Shown: one piece after another, positions 29,363 through 43,463 of the stretch
Position numbering within the stretch: position 1 is the first letter of the stretch
How the letters are laid out: every line of letters starts with the position of its first letter
The notes under the pieces: model-generated
What the model was told of the DNA's origin: nothing
What the model saw: the letters and a program-made list of their open reading frames with translations, nothing else
The model's database searches: none
Assembly (NCBI RefSeq): GCF_013522705.1
Contig: NZ_JAAMRE010000003.1
Coordinates: forward strand, 1-64,000
Direction of reading: 5' to 3'
DNA: 64,000 nt
Source of the DNA: Pseudomonas lurida
Lineage (GTDB): Bacteria > Pseudomonadota > Gammaproteobacteria > Pseudomonadales > Pseudomonadaceae
Translations under genes and position numbers: made by a program

Positions 29363-29382
29363 GGCAGCGACACGGTCTCGAA

Positions 29383-29805
29383 TCAGGCGCCGCGCACCAT
29401 ATCGACATGAGGAATCCCGACTTCCAGGAATTCATCACTGACGATCTCAAAGCCCAGCCGCTCATAGAACGGCGCGGCATACACCTGGGCACTGAGGAAT
29501 TGCCTGGTCTGGCCGCGTTTTTCAGCGGCTTCGATCACGGCCTCCATCAGCTTGTCGCCCACCTTCAGCCCGCGCCAGTCCTTGAGCACCGATACACGAC
29601 CGATCTCGCCGCTGGGCAGCAGGCGCGCGGTGCCGATCGGGAAGTCGCCTTCGAACGCCAGGAAATGCATGGCCTCTGCGTCGTCCGCGTCCCACTCCAG
29701 CTCAGGTGGAACCGACTGCTCAGCAATAAACACTGCTTCACGAATGCGCCGAATCTCAGCGATATCCTTATGCCAGTTCGCGACACTTACGTGAATTCTA
29801 TTCAT
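29383..29805 (-). CDS. GNAT-family N-acetyltransferase
   Basis: 140 residues. The acetyl-CoA binding motif of the family appears as VLKDWRGLKVGDKLMEAVIE near residue 80, with the usual R-x-x-G-x-G/V-x-x-L pattern, and the C-terminal ...YERLGFEIVSDEF..IPHVDM is typical of the ElaA/YjcF-like group. The acceptor is unknown. The start at 29805 overlaps the roxA stop by 8 bases, so it is co-transcribed and probably translationally coupled with roxA. Confidence 0.82.
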   Translation of the reverse strand: MNRIHVSVANWHKDIAEIRRIREAVFIAEQSVPPELEWDADDAEAMHFLAFEGDFPIGTARLLPSGEIGRVSVLKDWRGLKVGDKLMEAVIEAAEKRGQTRQFLSAQVYAAPFYERLGFEIVSDEFLEVGIPHVDMVRGA

Positions 29806-30964
29806 CGGCAAATCCCAGGCTTCCTTGCTTGACCAATTCGCACAGCAAGTCGCGACCGTCTTCGTCCGCCAGCCACGGGCCGAGGTTCTCGGCATGCAGG
29901 GCGTCGGCAGAGCAAATCATTTTCAACAGTTCGCGCAACTTGCCCGGCAGGTAACGACTCTGGCCGCTGGCGAACAGCAGCACGTCATCGTCCACTTCCG
30001 ACCAGGCCATGCGCGCGCTTGGGTTGCGCACCAGGATCGCGCCGTCCTGCAGGCTGGCGACAAAGTCTTCTTCGCCCAGCTCTTCGCCGGCCACCAGTTC
30101 CGGATAGCGCGGTTCGGTCATGAATTGGCCGAACCAGGTCAGCAGCATTCGCTCATCGCTCATGTGCTCGGCCAGCAGGCTTTTGAGGCGGTCGAGGGCG
30201 TCGCTCTGGATCTGGTGCGGGTCGCTGACCGGCTGCGCGTCGGCATCGGTGTAACGTTCTTCGTCGGTCAGGTACTGGGCGAGGAAGTCGGTGAAGTGAG
30301 TCAGCACTTCGGCAGCGCTCGGTGCACGGAAGCCGACCGAGTAGGTCATGCAGTCATCTTCGGCGATGCCGTAGTGCGCCAGGCGCGGCGGCAGGTAGAG
30401 CATGTCGCCCGGTTCCAGCACCCACTCGGCGCTTTCTTCGAATTCGGCCAGGATGCGCAGGTCGGCGTGTTGCAGCAGCGGGCTCTCGGAGCTGCACATC
30501 TGGCCGATCTTCCAGTTGCGCTTGCCCTGGGCCTGCAGCAGGAACACATCGTAGTTATCGAAGTGCGGGCCGACACTGCCCCCAGGCGCGGCAAAGCTGA
30601 TCATCACATCGTCGATGCGCCAGCTTGGCAGGAAGCGGAACTGCTCAAGCAGCTCGGCCACTTCCGGTACGAACTGGTCGACCGCTTGCACCAGTAGGGT
30701 CCATTCGCGCTCGGGCAGTGTGCTGAAGGCGTCTTCGGCAAACGGACCACGGCGCAGTTCCCACGGACGCTCACCATGTTCGATCACCAGGCGTGATTCG
30801 ACTTCCTCCTCCAAGGCCAGGCCGGCCAGTTCGTCGGCGTCGATCGGGCTTTCGAAGTCAGGGATGGCCTGACGGATCAGCAGCGGCTTTTTCTGCCAGT
30901 AATCGCGCAGGAATTCCCGTGCCGTGATGCCGCCCAGAAGTTGAAGAGGAATATCAGGATTCAT
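29798..30964 (-). CDS. roxA: Ribosomal protein L16 arginine hydroxylase-type JmjC oxygenase
   Basis: 388 residues. 2-oxoglutarate and Fe(II)-dependent oxygenase of the YcfD/RoxA family, which hydroxylates Arg81 of ribosomal protein uL16. The JmjC core has the iron ligands His134, Asp136 (GPHFDNYD) and His197 (LAHYG), corresponding to His125, Asp127 and His187 of E. coli YcfD. The C-terminal winged-helix-like part is present and the length is usual for the family. The start MNPDIPLQ at 30964 was chosen over a MLFF start 8 codons earlier. It is downstream of purB and ahead of the acetyltransferase gene. Confidence 0.88.
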   Translation of the reverse strand: MNPDIPLQLLGGITAREFLRDYWQKKPLLIRQAIPDFESPIDADELAGLALEEEVESRLVIEHGERPWELRRGPFAEDAFSTLPEREWTLLVQAVDQFVPEVAELLEQFRFLPSWRIDDVMISFAAPGGSVGPHFDNYDVFLLQAQGKRNWKIGQMCSSESPLLQHADLRILAEFEESAEWVLEPGDMLYLPPRLAHYGIAEDDCMTYSVGFRAPSAAEVLTHFTDFLAQYLTDEERYTDADAQPVSDPHQIQSDALDRLKSLLAEHMSDERMLLTWFGQFMTEPRYPELVAGEELGEEDFVASLQDGAILVRNPSARMAWSEVDDDVLLFASGQSRYLPGKLRELLKMICSADALHAENLGPWLADEDGRDLLCELVKQGSLGFADE

Positions 30965-31007
30965 GTGTAACCTATTGAAAAAAAGCACTTTTCAGACTGG
31001 AATAAAA

Positions 31008-31028
31008 ACGCCCGGCGCGGCCGGGCGT
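31008..31028 (-). terminator. Rho-independent terminator of purB
   Basis: 9-base GC-rich stem ACGCCCGGC/GCCGGGCGT with a 3-base loop, followed on the minus strand by TTTTT. It lies between the purB stop (31048) and the roxA start (30964). Confidence 0.9.
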
Positions 31029-31047
31029 CTCAAGGGTCTTGCTTGGA

Positions 31048-32505
<1,458 letters not shown>

Positions 32506-32543
32506 TTACGCGTAACGGCGTGAAAACAGCCTGCTGCTGCGAC

Positions 32544-33167
32544 TTATTCGTTGCGCATCAACGGGTAAAGCTCTTTGAGCAATTTGCGACGGCTGATGAC
32601 CAGCTGCCAACGGTGACCGCCCAGCTGGCGCCACAGTCGCGCCGAACGAATACCGGCCAGCAACAGGGCGCGGATCTTCGACGCGTTGTTCGGTTGCTGC
32701 AGGTTGCGCATGTCGCCATGCACCTGGATGCGTTGGCGCAGGGTGCTCAAGGTGTCCTGGTACAGCGCACCACAGGCGGCGATCACGTTTTCGTGGGCCG
32801 GGCCGAAGTGCTCCACCTGGGACTGGATTTGTGGCAGACGCTTGCCGATGGTCTCCAGCATGTCCTCGCGCTTGGCCAATTGGCGCTCCAGACCGAGCAT
32901 CGACAGGGCGTAGCGCAGTGGCTCGCGCTGCAAGGTGCTGGGGTCGCGTTCCAGGGCGCCGATCAGTGCGCGGTAACCTTCGCGCAGCGCCAGGTCATCA
33001 CCGCCGTAAACTTCCAGGGTGTCCTTGGGGTCGCGGATCAGCAGGCTGCAGAGCATGCAGGTCAGGCCCGCCTCGGTGACCTGGCCGGTCTTGGCGATTT
33101 TGTCCACCAGCACGGCGGCCAGAAATACCCCGCCCAATGCCGTCAATTGCTCCTGGGTCGGGCTCAT
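32544..33167 (-). CDS. hflD: High frequency lysogenization protein HflD homolog
   Basis: 207 residues, all-helical HflD/YcfC family, a membrane-associated protein known in E. coli from lambda CII regulation. Recognised by [22 protein letters not shown] and the C-terminal [25 protein letters not shown] segment. Its start overlaps the mnmA stop (ATGA), the conserved mnmA-hflD-purB arrangement. The native function is not well known. Confidence 0.9.
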   Translation of the reverse strand: MSPTQEQLTALGGVFLAAVLVDKIAKTGQVTEAGLTCMLCSLLIRDPKDTLEVYGGDDLALREGYRALIGALERDPSTLQREPLRYALSMLGLERQLAKREDMLETIGKRLPQIQSQVEHFGPAHENVIAACGALYQDTLSTLRQRIQVHGDMRNLQQPNNASKIRALLLAGIRSARLWRQLGGHRWQLVISRRKLLKELYPLMRNE

Positions 33168-34288
33168 GCCGGGTTGCTCCAGGGTTCGGCGACTTCGATC
33201 ACGCCACCGCCCAGGCACACCTCGCCGTCATAGAACACCACGGACTGGCCGGGAGTAACGGCGCGCTGCGGGTCATCGAAGGTGGCGCGGTAGCCGTTGG
33301 CGGTCTTTTCCAGGGTGCAGGGCTGGTCGCTCTGGCGATAGCGCACCTTGGCGGTCAGGCGGCGTGGGGTACTGAGGTCAATCGGGTTGACCCAGTAGAT
33401 CTCCGAGGCCAGCAGGGCGCCGGAAAACAGCAACGGGTGCTCGTTGCCCTGGCCGACGATCAGCACGTTGTGTTCCAAGTCCTTGACCAGCACGTACCAC
33501 GGCTCTTCGCCAGCGTCCTTGAGGCCGCCGATGCCCAGGCCCTGGCGCTGGCCGATGGTGTGGTACATCAGGCCATGATGACGGCCGATGACCTCTCCCT
33601 CGGTGGTCTTGATCTCGCCCGGTTGCGCCGGCAGGTACTGCTTGAGGAAGTCACTGAAGCGGCGCTCGCCGATAAAACAGATCCCGGTGGAGTCCTTTTT
33701 CTTGGCGGTAGCCAGGCCGTGCTGCTCGGCAATCCTGCGCACTTCCGGCTTTTCCAGCTCGCCCACCGGGAACAGAGTCTTGGCGATCTGTTCACCGCCG
33801 ACGGCGTGCAGGAAGTAGCTCTGGTCCTTGTTTGGGTCCAGGCCCTTGAGCAGTTCCGTGCGGCCATCGATATCGCGGCGGCGCACGTAGTGGCCAGTGG
33901 CGATCAGGTCCGCGCCGAGGATCATGGCGTAGTCGAGGAACGCCTTGAACTTGATTTCGCGGTTGCACAGGATGTCCGGGTTCGGCGTGCGTCCAGCCTT
34001 GTATTCGGCCAGGAAGTGCTCGAACACGTTGTCCCAGTACTCGGCCGCGAAGTTGGCGGTGTGCAGCTTGATGCCGATCTTGTCGCACACGGCCTGGGCG
34101 TCCGCGAGGTCGTCCATGGCGGTGCAATATTCCGTTCCATCGTCTTCTTCCCAGTTCTTCATGAACAGGCCTTCCACCTCATAACCCTGCTCCATGAGCA
34201 GAACGGCGGAAACGGAAGAATCCACGCCGCCGGACATGCCGACGATGACGCGCTTCTTTTGTGTGTCAGAAGGGGCTGGATCACGCAT
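33164..34288 (-). CDS. mnmA: tRNA-specific 2-thiouridylase
   Basis: 374 residues. Adds sulfur to U34 of Lys, Glu and Gln tRNAs after adenylation of the base. It has the PP-loop SGGVDSS at 19-25, the catalytic Cys108 (DILCNREIK) and Cys204 ([10 protein letters not shown]). It receives sulfur from the TusBCD-TusE relay, whose genes are 20 kb away in this window. It overlaps hflD by 4 bases and lies 60 bases after the Nudix gene. Confidence 0.97.
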   Translation of the reverse strand: MRDPAPSDTQKKRVIVGMSGGVDSSVSAVLLMEQGYEVEGLFMKNWEEDDGTEYCTAMDDLADAQAVCDKIGIKLHTANFAAEYWDNVFEHFLAEYKAGRTPNPDILCNREIKFKAFLDYAMILGADLIATGHYVRRRDIDGRTELLKGLDPNKDQSYFLHAVGGEQIAKTLFPVGELEKPEVRRIAEQHGLATAKKKDSTGICFIGERRFSDFLKQYLPAQPGEIKTTEGEVIGRHHGLMYHTIGQRQGLGIGGLKDAGEEPWYVLVKDLEHNVLIVGQGNEHPLLFSGALLASEIYWVNPIDLSTPRRLTAKVRYRQSDQPCTLEKTANGYRATFDDPQRAVTPGQSVVFYDGEVCLGGGVIEVAEPWSNPA

Positions 34289-34347
34289 AGGGTTTCAACG
34301 GGTGTCTTGAAAAAGGACGCGATTCTAGCAGGCCTGGGCCCGCAAGG

Positions 34348-34794
34348 CTAAAGAGAAGGGCGGATCAATTCCAGGCTGTGCCGCTGGCCGGCCAGATAAT
34401 CATCGATGCAGCGGATAATCAGCTCGCTGCGCCAGGCGTCGCGCAGGCCCATCAGTTCGTCGCGGGTCAGCCAGCGGGCGCGGAGGATGCCGTCGTCGAG
34501 TTGATAGTCCGGGTGGTGTTTCAAGGCGTTGGCAATGAAGCAGACCCGTTGATAAGTCACGCCATTACTGGGGGCGGTGTACAGGTAGATGCCGACGATA
34601 CCGGTCGCTTCCACGTCCCAACCGGTTTCCTCAAGGGTTTCGCGTACGGCGGCTTCGGTTAGCGTTTCATGCGGGTCGAGGTGACCGGCAGGCTGATTGA
34701 GTACGGCGCGCCCGCCCTTGAGTTCTTCGACCATCAGGAACTTGCCGTTGTCTTCGACGATGGTGGCGACGGTGATGTGGGGTTGCCAGGTCAT
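34348..34794 (-). CDS. nudJ: Nudix hydrolase, NudJ-like phosphatase
   Basis: 148 residues. The Nudix box begins GHLDPHETLTEAAVRETLEE at residue 37 and fits G-x5-E-x7-R-E-U-x-E-E-x-G-U. In E. coli, NudJ (YmfB) hydrolyses thiamin pyrophosphate, HMP-PP and nucleoside triphosphates and sits next to mnmA, exactly as here. This gene order strengthens the name. The start MTWQPHITVAT is followed by the usual beta strand. Confidence 0.88.
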   Translation of the reverse strand: MTWQPHITVATIVEDNGKFLMVEELKGGRAVLNQPAGHLDPHETLTEAAVRETLEETGWDVEATGIVGIYLYTAPSNGVTYQRVCFIANALKHHPDYQLDDGILRARWLTRDELMGLRDAWRSELIIRCIDDYLAGQRHSLELIRPSL

Positions 34795-34848
34795 GGTGTG
34801 CCTCTTGATTCAGGGGGCGGTGCGTTCTTGGATCTGGATTACAGTCAA

Positions 34849-34873
34849 TGTGGGAAGGGGCAAGCCCCCCCCA
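34849..34873. repeat. Degraded REP sequence
   Basis: TGTGGGAAGGGGCAAGCCCC-like palindrome upstream of the Nudix gene. It is single and has mismatches. Confidence 0.6.
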
Positions 34874-34911
34874 TATTTGATCCGGTTTCCTGAGTTGAGC
34901 GCTGGAAACAG

Positions 34912-34940
34912 AAACCCCGGCACGGGGCCGGGGTTTCTTT
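34912..34940 (-). terminator. Rho-independent terminator of the monomeric isocitrate dehydrogenase gene
   Basis: 10-base stem AAACCCCGGC/GCCGGGGTTT (34912-34921 with 34927-34936). On the minus strand it is followed by TTTCTG. It lies 15 bases after the stop codon. Confidence 0.85.
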
Positions 34941-34954
34941 GCATCCTTACAACC

Positions 34955-37673
<2,719 letters not shown>

Positions 37674-38930
37674 ATGGGATACAAGAAGATTCAGGTTCCG
37701 GCAGTCGGCGACAAAATCACCGTCAACGCAGACCATTCTCTCAATGTTCCTGACCACCCGATCATCCCGTTCATCGAAGGTGACGGTATTGGCGTCGACA
37801 TCAGCCCGGTGATGATAAAGGTGGTCGACGCAGCGGTTGCCAAGGCTTATGGCGGCAAGCGCAAGATTTCCTGGATGGAAGTCTACGCCGGCGAAAAAGC
37901 CACGCAGGTTTACGACCAGGACACCTGGCTGCCTCAGGAAACCCTGGACGCGGTCAAGGATTACGTAGTGTCCATCAAGGGCCCGCTGACCACGCCGGTT
38001 GGCGGCGGTATCCGTTCGTTGAACGTTGCCTTGCGCCAGCAACTCGATCTGTATGTTTGCCTGCGCCCCGTGCGTTGGTTCGAAGGCGTGCCTAGCCCGG
38101 TGAAAAAGCCTGGTGACGTGGACATGACCATCTTCCGTGAAAACTCCGAAGATATTTACGCCGGTATTGAGTGGAAAGCCGGTTCGCCTGAAGCGATCAA
38201 GGTGATCAAGTTCCTCAAGGAGGAAATGGGCGTCACCAAGATCCGTTTCGACCAGGACTGCGGGATTGGCGTCAAGCCGGTGTCCAAGGAAGGCACTCAG
38301 CGTCTGGCGCGTAAAGCCCTGCAATATGTGGTGGATAACGATCGTGATTCGCTGACCATCGTGCACAAAGGCAACATCATGAAGTTCACCGAAGGGGCCT
38401 TCAAAGAGTGGGCCTATGAAGTGGCCGCGCAGGAGTTTGGCGCGACCTTGCTGGACGGCGGGCCTTGGATGCAGTTCAAGAACCCGAAAACCGGCAAGAA
38501 TGTGGTGGTCAAGGATGCGATTGCCGACGCCATGCTCCAGCAGATCCTGCTGCGGCCGGCGGAATATGATGTGATCGCCACCCTTAACCTAAATGGCGAC
38601 TACCTGTCCGATGCCCTCGCGGCGGAAGTCGGCGGCATCGGTATTGCGCCGGGCGCCAATCTGTCCGACACCGTCGCCATGTTCGAGGCGACTCACGGCA
38701 CCGCGCCCAAGTATGCGGGCAAAGACCAGGTTAACCCCGGCTCGCTGATCCTGTCGGCGGAAATGATGCTGCGTCACATGGGCTGGATCGAGGCGGCGGA
38801 CCTGATTATCAAGGGGACCAATGGCGCGATTTCGGCCAAGACCGTGACCTATGACTTCGAGCGACTGATGGACGGCGCGAAGCTGGTGTCGTCGTCAGGC
38901 TTTGGTGATGCGTTGATTTCGCATATGTAA
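37674..38930 (+). CDS. icd: Homodimeric NADP-dependent isocitrate dehydrogenase
   Basis: 418 residues, E. coli Icd type. Oxidises isocitrate in the citric acid cycle. The phosphorylation-loop region [14 protein letters not shown] contains the Ser that AceK modifies in E. coli, and [17 protein letters not shown] is the isocitrate/isopropylmalate dehydrogenase signature. The start [12 protein letters not shown] is used; MEFS four codons earlier is a weaker choice. The gene competes with isocitrate lyase for substrate and is followed by a strong terminator. Confidence 0.97.
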   Translation: MGYKKIQVPAVGDKITVNADHSLNVPDHPIIPFIEGDGIGVDISPVMIKVVDAAVAKAYGGKRKISWMEVYAGEKATQVYDQDTWLPQETLDAVKDYVVSIKGPLTTPVGGGIRSLNVALRQQLDLYVCLRPVRWFEGVPSPVKKPGDVDMTIFRENSEDIYAGIEWKAGSPEAIKVIKFLKEEMGVTKIRFDQDCGIGVKPVSKEGTQRLARKALQYVVDNDRDSLTIVHKGNIMKFTEGAFKEWAYEVAAQEFGATLLDGGPWMQFKNPKTGKNVVVKDAIADAMLQQILLRPAEYDVIATLNLNGDYLSDALAAEVGGIGIAPGANLSDTVAMFEATHGTAPKYAGKDQVNPGSLILSAEMMLRHMGWIEAADLIIKGTNGAISAKTVTYDFERLMDGAKLVSSSGFGDALISHM

Positions 38931-38942
38931 GGCAGGCTAAAT

Positions 38943-38982
38943 AAAACGGCCATTCTGCTGAACCAGAATGGCCGTTTTTTTT
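38943..38982 (+). terminator. Rho-independent terminator of icd
   Basis: 15-base perfect stem (38943-38957 with 38964-38978), 6-base loop, then a run of eight T. Confidence 0.95.
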
Positions 38983-39005
38983 GCAGGCTATTTACCCAAA
39001 TGCGA

Positions 39006-39311
39006 TCAGGCCAGTTGCTTCTTTTCTTTAGAGGATTGATCTTTTTTGGGCTTTTTTTCGTGCGTCGTGTCGTGGGCCGTCCCGGGCGCCGCCGCGCAGG
39101 CCGCACAAATTTCAACGGCATGCAGTCCCTTTGGCCCCTGAATGATTTCGAACTCCACACTTTGGCCTGCTTTCAGCGTCTTGTAGCCGTCCATGGTGAT
39201 CGCTGAATAGTGCGCAAAAAGGTCATCGGTTTTACCTTCTTCATTAATAAAGCCATATCCCTTGGCGTTATTGAACCACTTGACCTTGCCTTTGATCTTG
39301 CTGCCAGACAT
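39006..39311 (-). CDS. cspD: Cold-shock domain protein of the CspD type
   Basis: 101 residues. The cold-shock domain covers about residues 6-70, with RNP1 KGYGFI and RNP2-like DLFAHYSAI, as in CspD rather than CspA. It should bind single-stranded DNA or RNA. The tail from 71 to 101 is Ala, Lys and Thr rich with two Cys (EICAACAAA) and ends KKQLA, so it is longer than classical Csp proteins of about 70 residues. The position next to clpS-clpA repeats the cspD-clpS-clpA order of E. coli, but on the opposite strand from clpS. Confidence 0.85.
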   Translation of the reverse strand: MSGSKIKGKVKWFNNAKGYGFINEEGKTDDLFAHYSAITMDGYKTLKAGQSVEFEIIQGPKGLHAVEICAACAAAPGTAHDTTHEKKPKKDQSSKEKKQLA

Positions 39312-39535
39312 AACCCATTTCCTTCTGCACCAGACTCCATCACTGGAGTATCATCCAGTTTATCCGTCCTAACCCGAATAAATAAGGTTGACTGCGCGGA
39401 CCTTTTTTACCCACTGTGGGTTCTATTGGTTGTAACACCGTTTTGCCGATAGTCAAGGCGACCAGTCGGTCAGAGTTGAAATTCTGACAGGTTGCCCCCA
39501 CCACTGTATTGAACAACTGACGAACCTTTCTTTCC

Positions 39536-39904
39536 ATGCATGCAATCAGCCAGATTCGACTAACATTCAATCAGGATCGACCGGATCACGAACACGATGA
39601 CGACGGTTCTGCAGGCATTGCTGTTCAGGAGGCCAAGCCTGCCTTACAGGCGCCGCCGATGTACAAGGTGGTTTTGTTCAACGATGACTACACACCGATG
39701 GATTTCGTGGTCGAAGTGCTCGAGGTGTTTTTTAACCTGAACCGCGAGTTGGCGACCAAGGTAATGCTGGCCGTTCATACAGAAGGACGGGCAGTATGTG
39801 GAGTGTTTACCCGCGACATCGCCGAGACAAAGGCCATGCAGGTCAACCAGTACGCCAGGGAAAGCCAGCATCCGCTACTCTGTGAAATCGAGAAGGACGG
39901 TTAA
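39536..39904 (+). CDS. clpS: ATP-dependent Clp protease adaptor ClpS
   Basis: 122 residues. It recognises proteins with N-terminal Leu, Phe, Tyr or Trp and hands them to ClpA. The binding pocket residues are present: Asn49, Asp50, Asp51, Thr53, Met55 (FNDDYTPM), Met77 and His81, all offset by 15 from E. coli ClpS. A flexible acidic N-terminal extension of about 40 residues precedes the core. It lies 29 bases before clpA. Confidence 0.96.
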   Translation: MHAISQIRLTFNQDRPDHEHDDDGSAGIAVQEAKPALQAPPMYKVVLFNDDYTPMDFVVEVLEVFFNLNRELATKVMLAVHTEGRAVCGVFTRDIAETKAMQVNQYARESQHPLLCEIEKDG

Positions 39905-39933
39905 CGCCGACCACTTGGGTATGAGGTGAAGCT

Positions 39934-42204
39934 ATGTTAAACCGCGAGCTCGAAGTCACCCTCAATCTTGCCTTTAAGGAGGCTCGTTCGAAGCGTCATG
40001 AATTCATGACCGTCGAGCACCTGCTGCTGGCACTTTTGGATAATGAAGCTGCCGCCACCGTTCTGCGTGCGTGCGGCGCCAACCTCGACAAACTCAAGCA
40101 TGATCTGCAGGAGTTTATCGACTCCACCACGCCACTGATCCCCGTGCATGACGAGGACCGTGAAACCCAGCCGACCCTGGGTTTTCAGCGGGTATTGCAG
40201 CGTGCCGTTTTCCACGTACAGAGCTCCGGTAAGCGTGAAGTCACGGGCGCCAATGTGCTTGTGGCGATCTTCAGCGAACAGGAAAGCCAGGCGGTGTTTC
40301 TGCTCAAGCAGCAGAGCGTTGCCCGTATCGATGTGGTCAACTACATCGCCCACGGTATCTCCAAGGTGCCTGGGCACGGCGATCATTCCGAGGGTGAGCA
40401 GGATATGCAGGACGACGAGGGCGGCGAGTCTTCTTCTTCGGGCAATCCACTGGATGCCTATGCCAGCAACCTCAATGAACTGGCGCGCCAGGGGCGGATC
40501 GATCCGCTGGTGGGGCGTGAGCTTGAAGTCGAGCGCGTAGCGCAGATCCTTGCGCGTCGTCGCAAGAACAACCCGCTGCTGGTCGGCGAGGCCGGCGTGG
40601 GTAAAACCGCGATTGCCGAAGGCCTGGCCAAGCGTATCGTCGACAATCAGGTGCCGGACCTGCTGGCCAGCAGTGTCGTATATTCCCTCGATCTGGGTGC
40701 CTTGCTTGCCGGTACCAAATACCGTGGCGATTTCGAGAAGCGCTTCAAGGCGTTGCTGGGCGAGTTGAAAAAACGCCCACAAGCGATCCTGTTCATCGAT
40801 GAGATTCACACCATCATCGGTGCCGGCGCAGCTTCCGGCGGGGTCATGGATGCGTCCAACCTGCTCAAGCCGTTGCTGTCGTCGGGTGATATCCGTTGCA
40901 TCGGCTCCACCACGTTCCAGGAGTTTCGCGGGATTTTCGAGAAGGATCGCGCCCTGGCGCGGCGCTTCCAGAAAGTCGATGTGTCCGAACCTTCGGTTGA
41001 AGACACGATCGGCATCCTGCGTGGCCTGAAGGGCCGCTTCGAGGCGCACCATGGCATCGAGTACACCGATGAAGCGCTGCGCTCGGCCGCGGAGTTGGCG
41101 TCGCGCTACATCAACGACCGTCACATGCCTGACAAGGCGATTGACGTAATCGATGAGGCGGGTGCTTACCAGCGTCTCCAGCCAGCCGAGAAGCGCGTGA
41201 AGCGCATTGATGTGCCGCAGGTCGAAGATATCGTGGCGAAAATTGCGCGGATTCCGCCAAAACACGTCACCAGCTCGGACAAGGAGCTGCTGCGTAACCT
41301 GGAGCGCGACCTCAAGCTGACCGTGTTCGGTCAGGATGCGGCCATCGATTCGCTGTCCACGGCTATCAAGCTGTCGCGCGCGGGCCTCAAGTCGCCGGAC
41401 AAGCCTGTCGGCTCGTTCCTGTTCGCCGGTCCTACCGGCGTCGGCAAGACCGAGGCGGCGCGGCAATTGGCCAAGGCCATGGGTATCGAGCTGGTTCGCT
41501 TCGATATGTCCGAGTACATGGAGCGCCATACCGTGTCACGCCTGATTGGTGCGCCTCCTGGTTATGTGGGCTTCGATCAGGGCGGTCTGCTCACCGAGGC
41601 GATCACCAAGCAGCCTCACTGCGTATTGCTGCTCGATGAAATCGAGAAGGCACACCCGGAAGTCTTCAACCTGCTGCTGCAAGTGATGGATCACGGGACC
41701 CTGACCGACAACAACGGGCGCAAGGCGGATTTCCGCAACGTGATCGTGATCATGACCACCAACGCCGGTGCCGAGACGGCCGCGCGGGCTTCGATTGGCT
41801 TCAGCCATCAGGATCACTCTTCCGATGCGATGGAAGTGATCAAGAAGAGCTTTACACCGGAGTTCCGCAACCGTCTGGACACTATCATCCAGTTTGGTCG
41901 CCTCAGTCATGAGGTTATCAAGAGCGTGGTGGACAAGTTCCTTACCGAGCTCCAGGCGCAGTTGGAAGACAAGCGCGTACAGCTCGATGTCACGGAAGCG
42001 GCGCGCAGTTGGATCGCCGAAGGTGGCTACGATGCGGCAATGGGCGCCCGCCCAATGGCGCGTTTGATCCAGGACAAGATCAAGCGGCCACTGGCCGAGG
42101 AGATCCTGTTTGGCGAGCTGTCCGACCATGGTGGCGTGGTGCATATCGACCTGAAGGATGGTGAGCTGACCTTCGAGTTCGAGACCACCGCTGAAATGGC
42201 CTGA
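39934..42204 (+). CDS. clpA: ATP-dependent Clp protease ATP-binding subunit ClpA
   Basis: 756 residues. AAA+ unfoldase of the ClpAP protease. It has the Clp N-domain (about 1-145), an acidic Ser-rich linker (150-170), D1 with Walker [11 protein letters not shown]2 with Walker [10 protein letters not shown] and the sensor and ClpP-loop region after it. It is downstream of clpS with a 29-base gap and followed by its own terminator. ClpP is not in the window. Confidence 0.98.
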   Translation: MLNRELEVTLNLAFKEARSKRHEFMTVEHLLLALLDNEAAATVLRACGANLDKLKHDLQEFIDSTTPLIPVHDEDRETQPTLGFQRVLQRAVFHVQSSGKREVTGANVLVAIFSEQESQAVFLLKQQSVARIDVVNYIAHGISKVPGHGDHSEGEQDMQDDEGGESSSSGNPLDAYASNLNELARQGRIDPLVGRELEVERVAQILARRRKNNPLLVGEAGVGKTAIAEGLAKRIVDNQVPDLLASSVVYSLDLGALLAGTKYRGDFEKRFKALLGELKKRPQAILFIDEIHTIIGAGAASGGVMDASNLLKPLLSSGDIRCIGSTTFQEFRGIFEKDRALARRFQKVDVSEPSVEDTIGILRGLKGRFEAHHGIEYTDEALRSAAELASRYINDRHMPDKAIDVIDEAGAYQRLQPAEKRVKRIDVPQVEDIVAKIARIPPKHVTSSDKELLRNLERDLKLTVFGQDAAIDSLSTAIKLSRAGLKSPDKPVGSFLFAGPTGVGKTEAARQLAKAMGIELVRFDMSEYMERHTVSRLIGAPPGYVGFDQGGLLTEAITKQPHCVLLLDEIEKAHPEVFNLLLQVMDHGTLTDNNGRKADFRNVIVIMTTNAGAETAARASIGFSHQDHSSDAMEVIKKSFTPEFRNRLDTIIQFGRLSHEVIKSVVDKFLTELQAQLEDKRVQLDVTEAARSWIAEGGYDAAMGARPMARLIQDKIKRPLAEEILFGELSDHGGVVHIDLKDGELTFEFETTAEMA

Positions 42205-42221
42205 TCGTACCGCACCCATGC

Positions 42222-42246
42222 AAAAGGCGTCGAAAGGCGCCTTTTT
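42222..42246 (+). terminator. Terminator of clpA
   Basis: Stem AAAAGGCG (42222-42229) with CGCCTTTT (42238-42245), 8-base loop, T run following. Confidence 0.85.
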
Positions 42247-42341
42247 GCTGTGTGGAAATTCGATTGCCAGACCAATGAAGATCCAGTGTGGGAGAGAGCT
42301 CGCCGCGGAGCCCCTTCGATGTTTGAAAAATCATGCACACA

Positions 42342-42368
42342 AAAACGCCCGGCATAACCGGGCGTTTT
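42342..42368 (-). terminator. Terminator of infA
   Basis: 11-base stem (42342-42352 with 42358-42368) with a 5-base loop. On the minus strand it ends in TTTT. It lies just after the infA stop. Confidence 0.88.
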
Positions 42369-42380
42369 GTATTGACTTGC

Positions 42381-42599
42381 TTAGCGAGCGCGGTAAGTGA
42401 TGCGCCCTTTGCTCAAGTCATAGGGCGTCAGCTCGACGCGCACTTTGTCACCGGTAAGAATACGAATGTAGTTCTTGCGCATCTTGCCGGAGATATGCGC
42501 GGTTACGACGTGCCCATTTTCCAACTCCACACGAAACATGGTGTTGGGCAGGGTGTCGACGACAGTGCCTTCCATTTCGAAGCTGTCTTCTTTCGACAT
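42381..42599 (-). CDS. infA: Translation initiation factor IF-1
   Basis: 72 residues, a single S1-type OB fold, the usual size. [20 protein letters not shown] and the conserved [13 protein letters not shown] and [17 protein letters not shown] stretches are intact. It binds the ribosomal A site during initiation. It lies between clpA and bpt, the order found in other pseudomonads. The start at 42599 is preferred over a longer frame. Confidence 0.97.
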
Positions 42600-42699
42600 G
42601 CAGTAAAGCCCTCGGTATCCAGTGAATGGCCCGGTGCAACTGCGCCAGGCAAAAGCGGCGTGCATTGTGCCCGAAAAAGGGTGTTTAAGCCAAGGGGTT

Positions 42700-43407
42700 C
42701 TAGTTAAGCGTGACCCATCTTTGATTAATCAGCAGCTCAATGGGCCGATATTGGGTCTTGTAATTCATTTTTTTGCAGTTTTTGATCCAGTAGCCGAGGT
42801 ACACCGCCTCCAGTTCCAGGCGCAGCGCTTCGCCGATTTGCCAGAGAATGGCAAAACGCCCCAGGCTGCGGCGCTCCTCGCCGGGTTCGTAGAACGTGTA
42901 CACCGCCGACAGGCCGTTAGGCAGCAGATCGGTGACCGCCACGGCCAGCAACCGACCACCCGCGCGAAACTCATAGAATCGCGAGAAGGGCAGGTCGCGT
43001 ACCAGGAACGTGGAAAACTGGTCGCGACTGGGTGGGAACATATCGCCGTCGGCGTGGCGTTGCTCGATATAGCGTTGGTAGAGGTCGAAATACTCTTCAG
43101 TGAACCTCGGCCTGGCCGACGTTACTGTCAGGTCGGCATTACGCTTGAGGATGCGTTTCTGGTTGCGGTCCGGCAGGAATTGCCCCACGGGGATCCGGGC
43201 CGGAACGCAGGCGTTGCAATTCTGGCAATGGGGCCTGTACAGGTGGTCGCCGCTGCGACGAAAGCCCATTTCCGAAAGATCGGCGTACACATGCACGTCC
43301 ATGGGCTGGCTGGGGTCGAGGAACAGCGTAGTGGCCTGCTCGTCGGGCAGATAGCTGCAAGAGTGAGCTTGAGTGGCATAAAACTTCAAGCGCGCCAGCT
43401 CGGTCAT
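42700..43407 (-). CDS. bpt: Bacterial protein leucyltransferase (Bpt/Ate family)
   Basis: 235 residues. The enzyme adds leucine to N-terminal Asp or Glu of target proteins, making N-degrons for ClpS. The N-terminal Cys pattern is present: Cys17 in HSCSYLP and Cys61, Cys64, Cys67 in [12 protein letters not shown]. The C-terminal [16 protein letters not shown] is typical. The start MTELARLK is chosen; an ATG two codons earlier also exists. It is 56 bases after aat and probably in one operon with it. Confidence 0.93.
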
Positions 43408-43463
43408 GATCAACCCTCGGGATAAGCTTTGAAATAAGTGTAAGCCAGGTCAGCGCAAGTCGC

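Noticed and set aside
39937..41529. 530-codon open frame on the minus strand opposite clpA
   Set aside because: It is the antisense frame of a well conserved gene in GC-rich DNA; its translation has no family pattern and no ribosome binding site.
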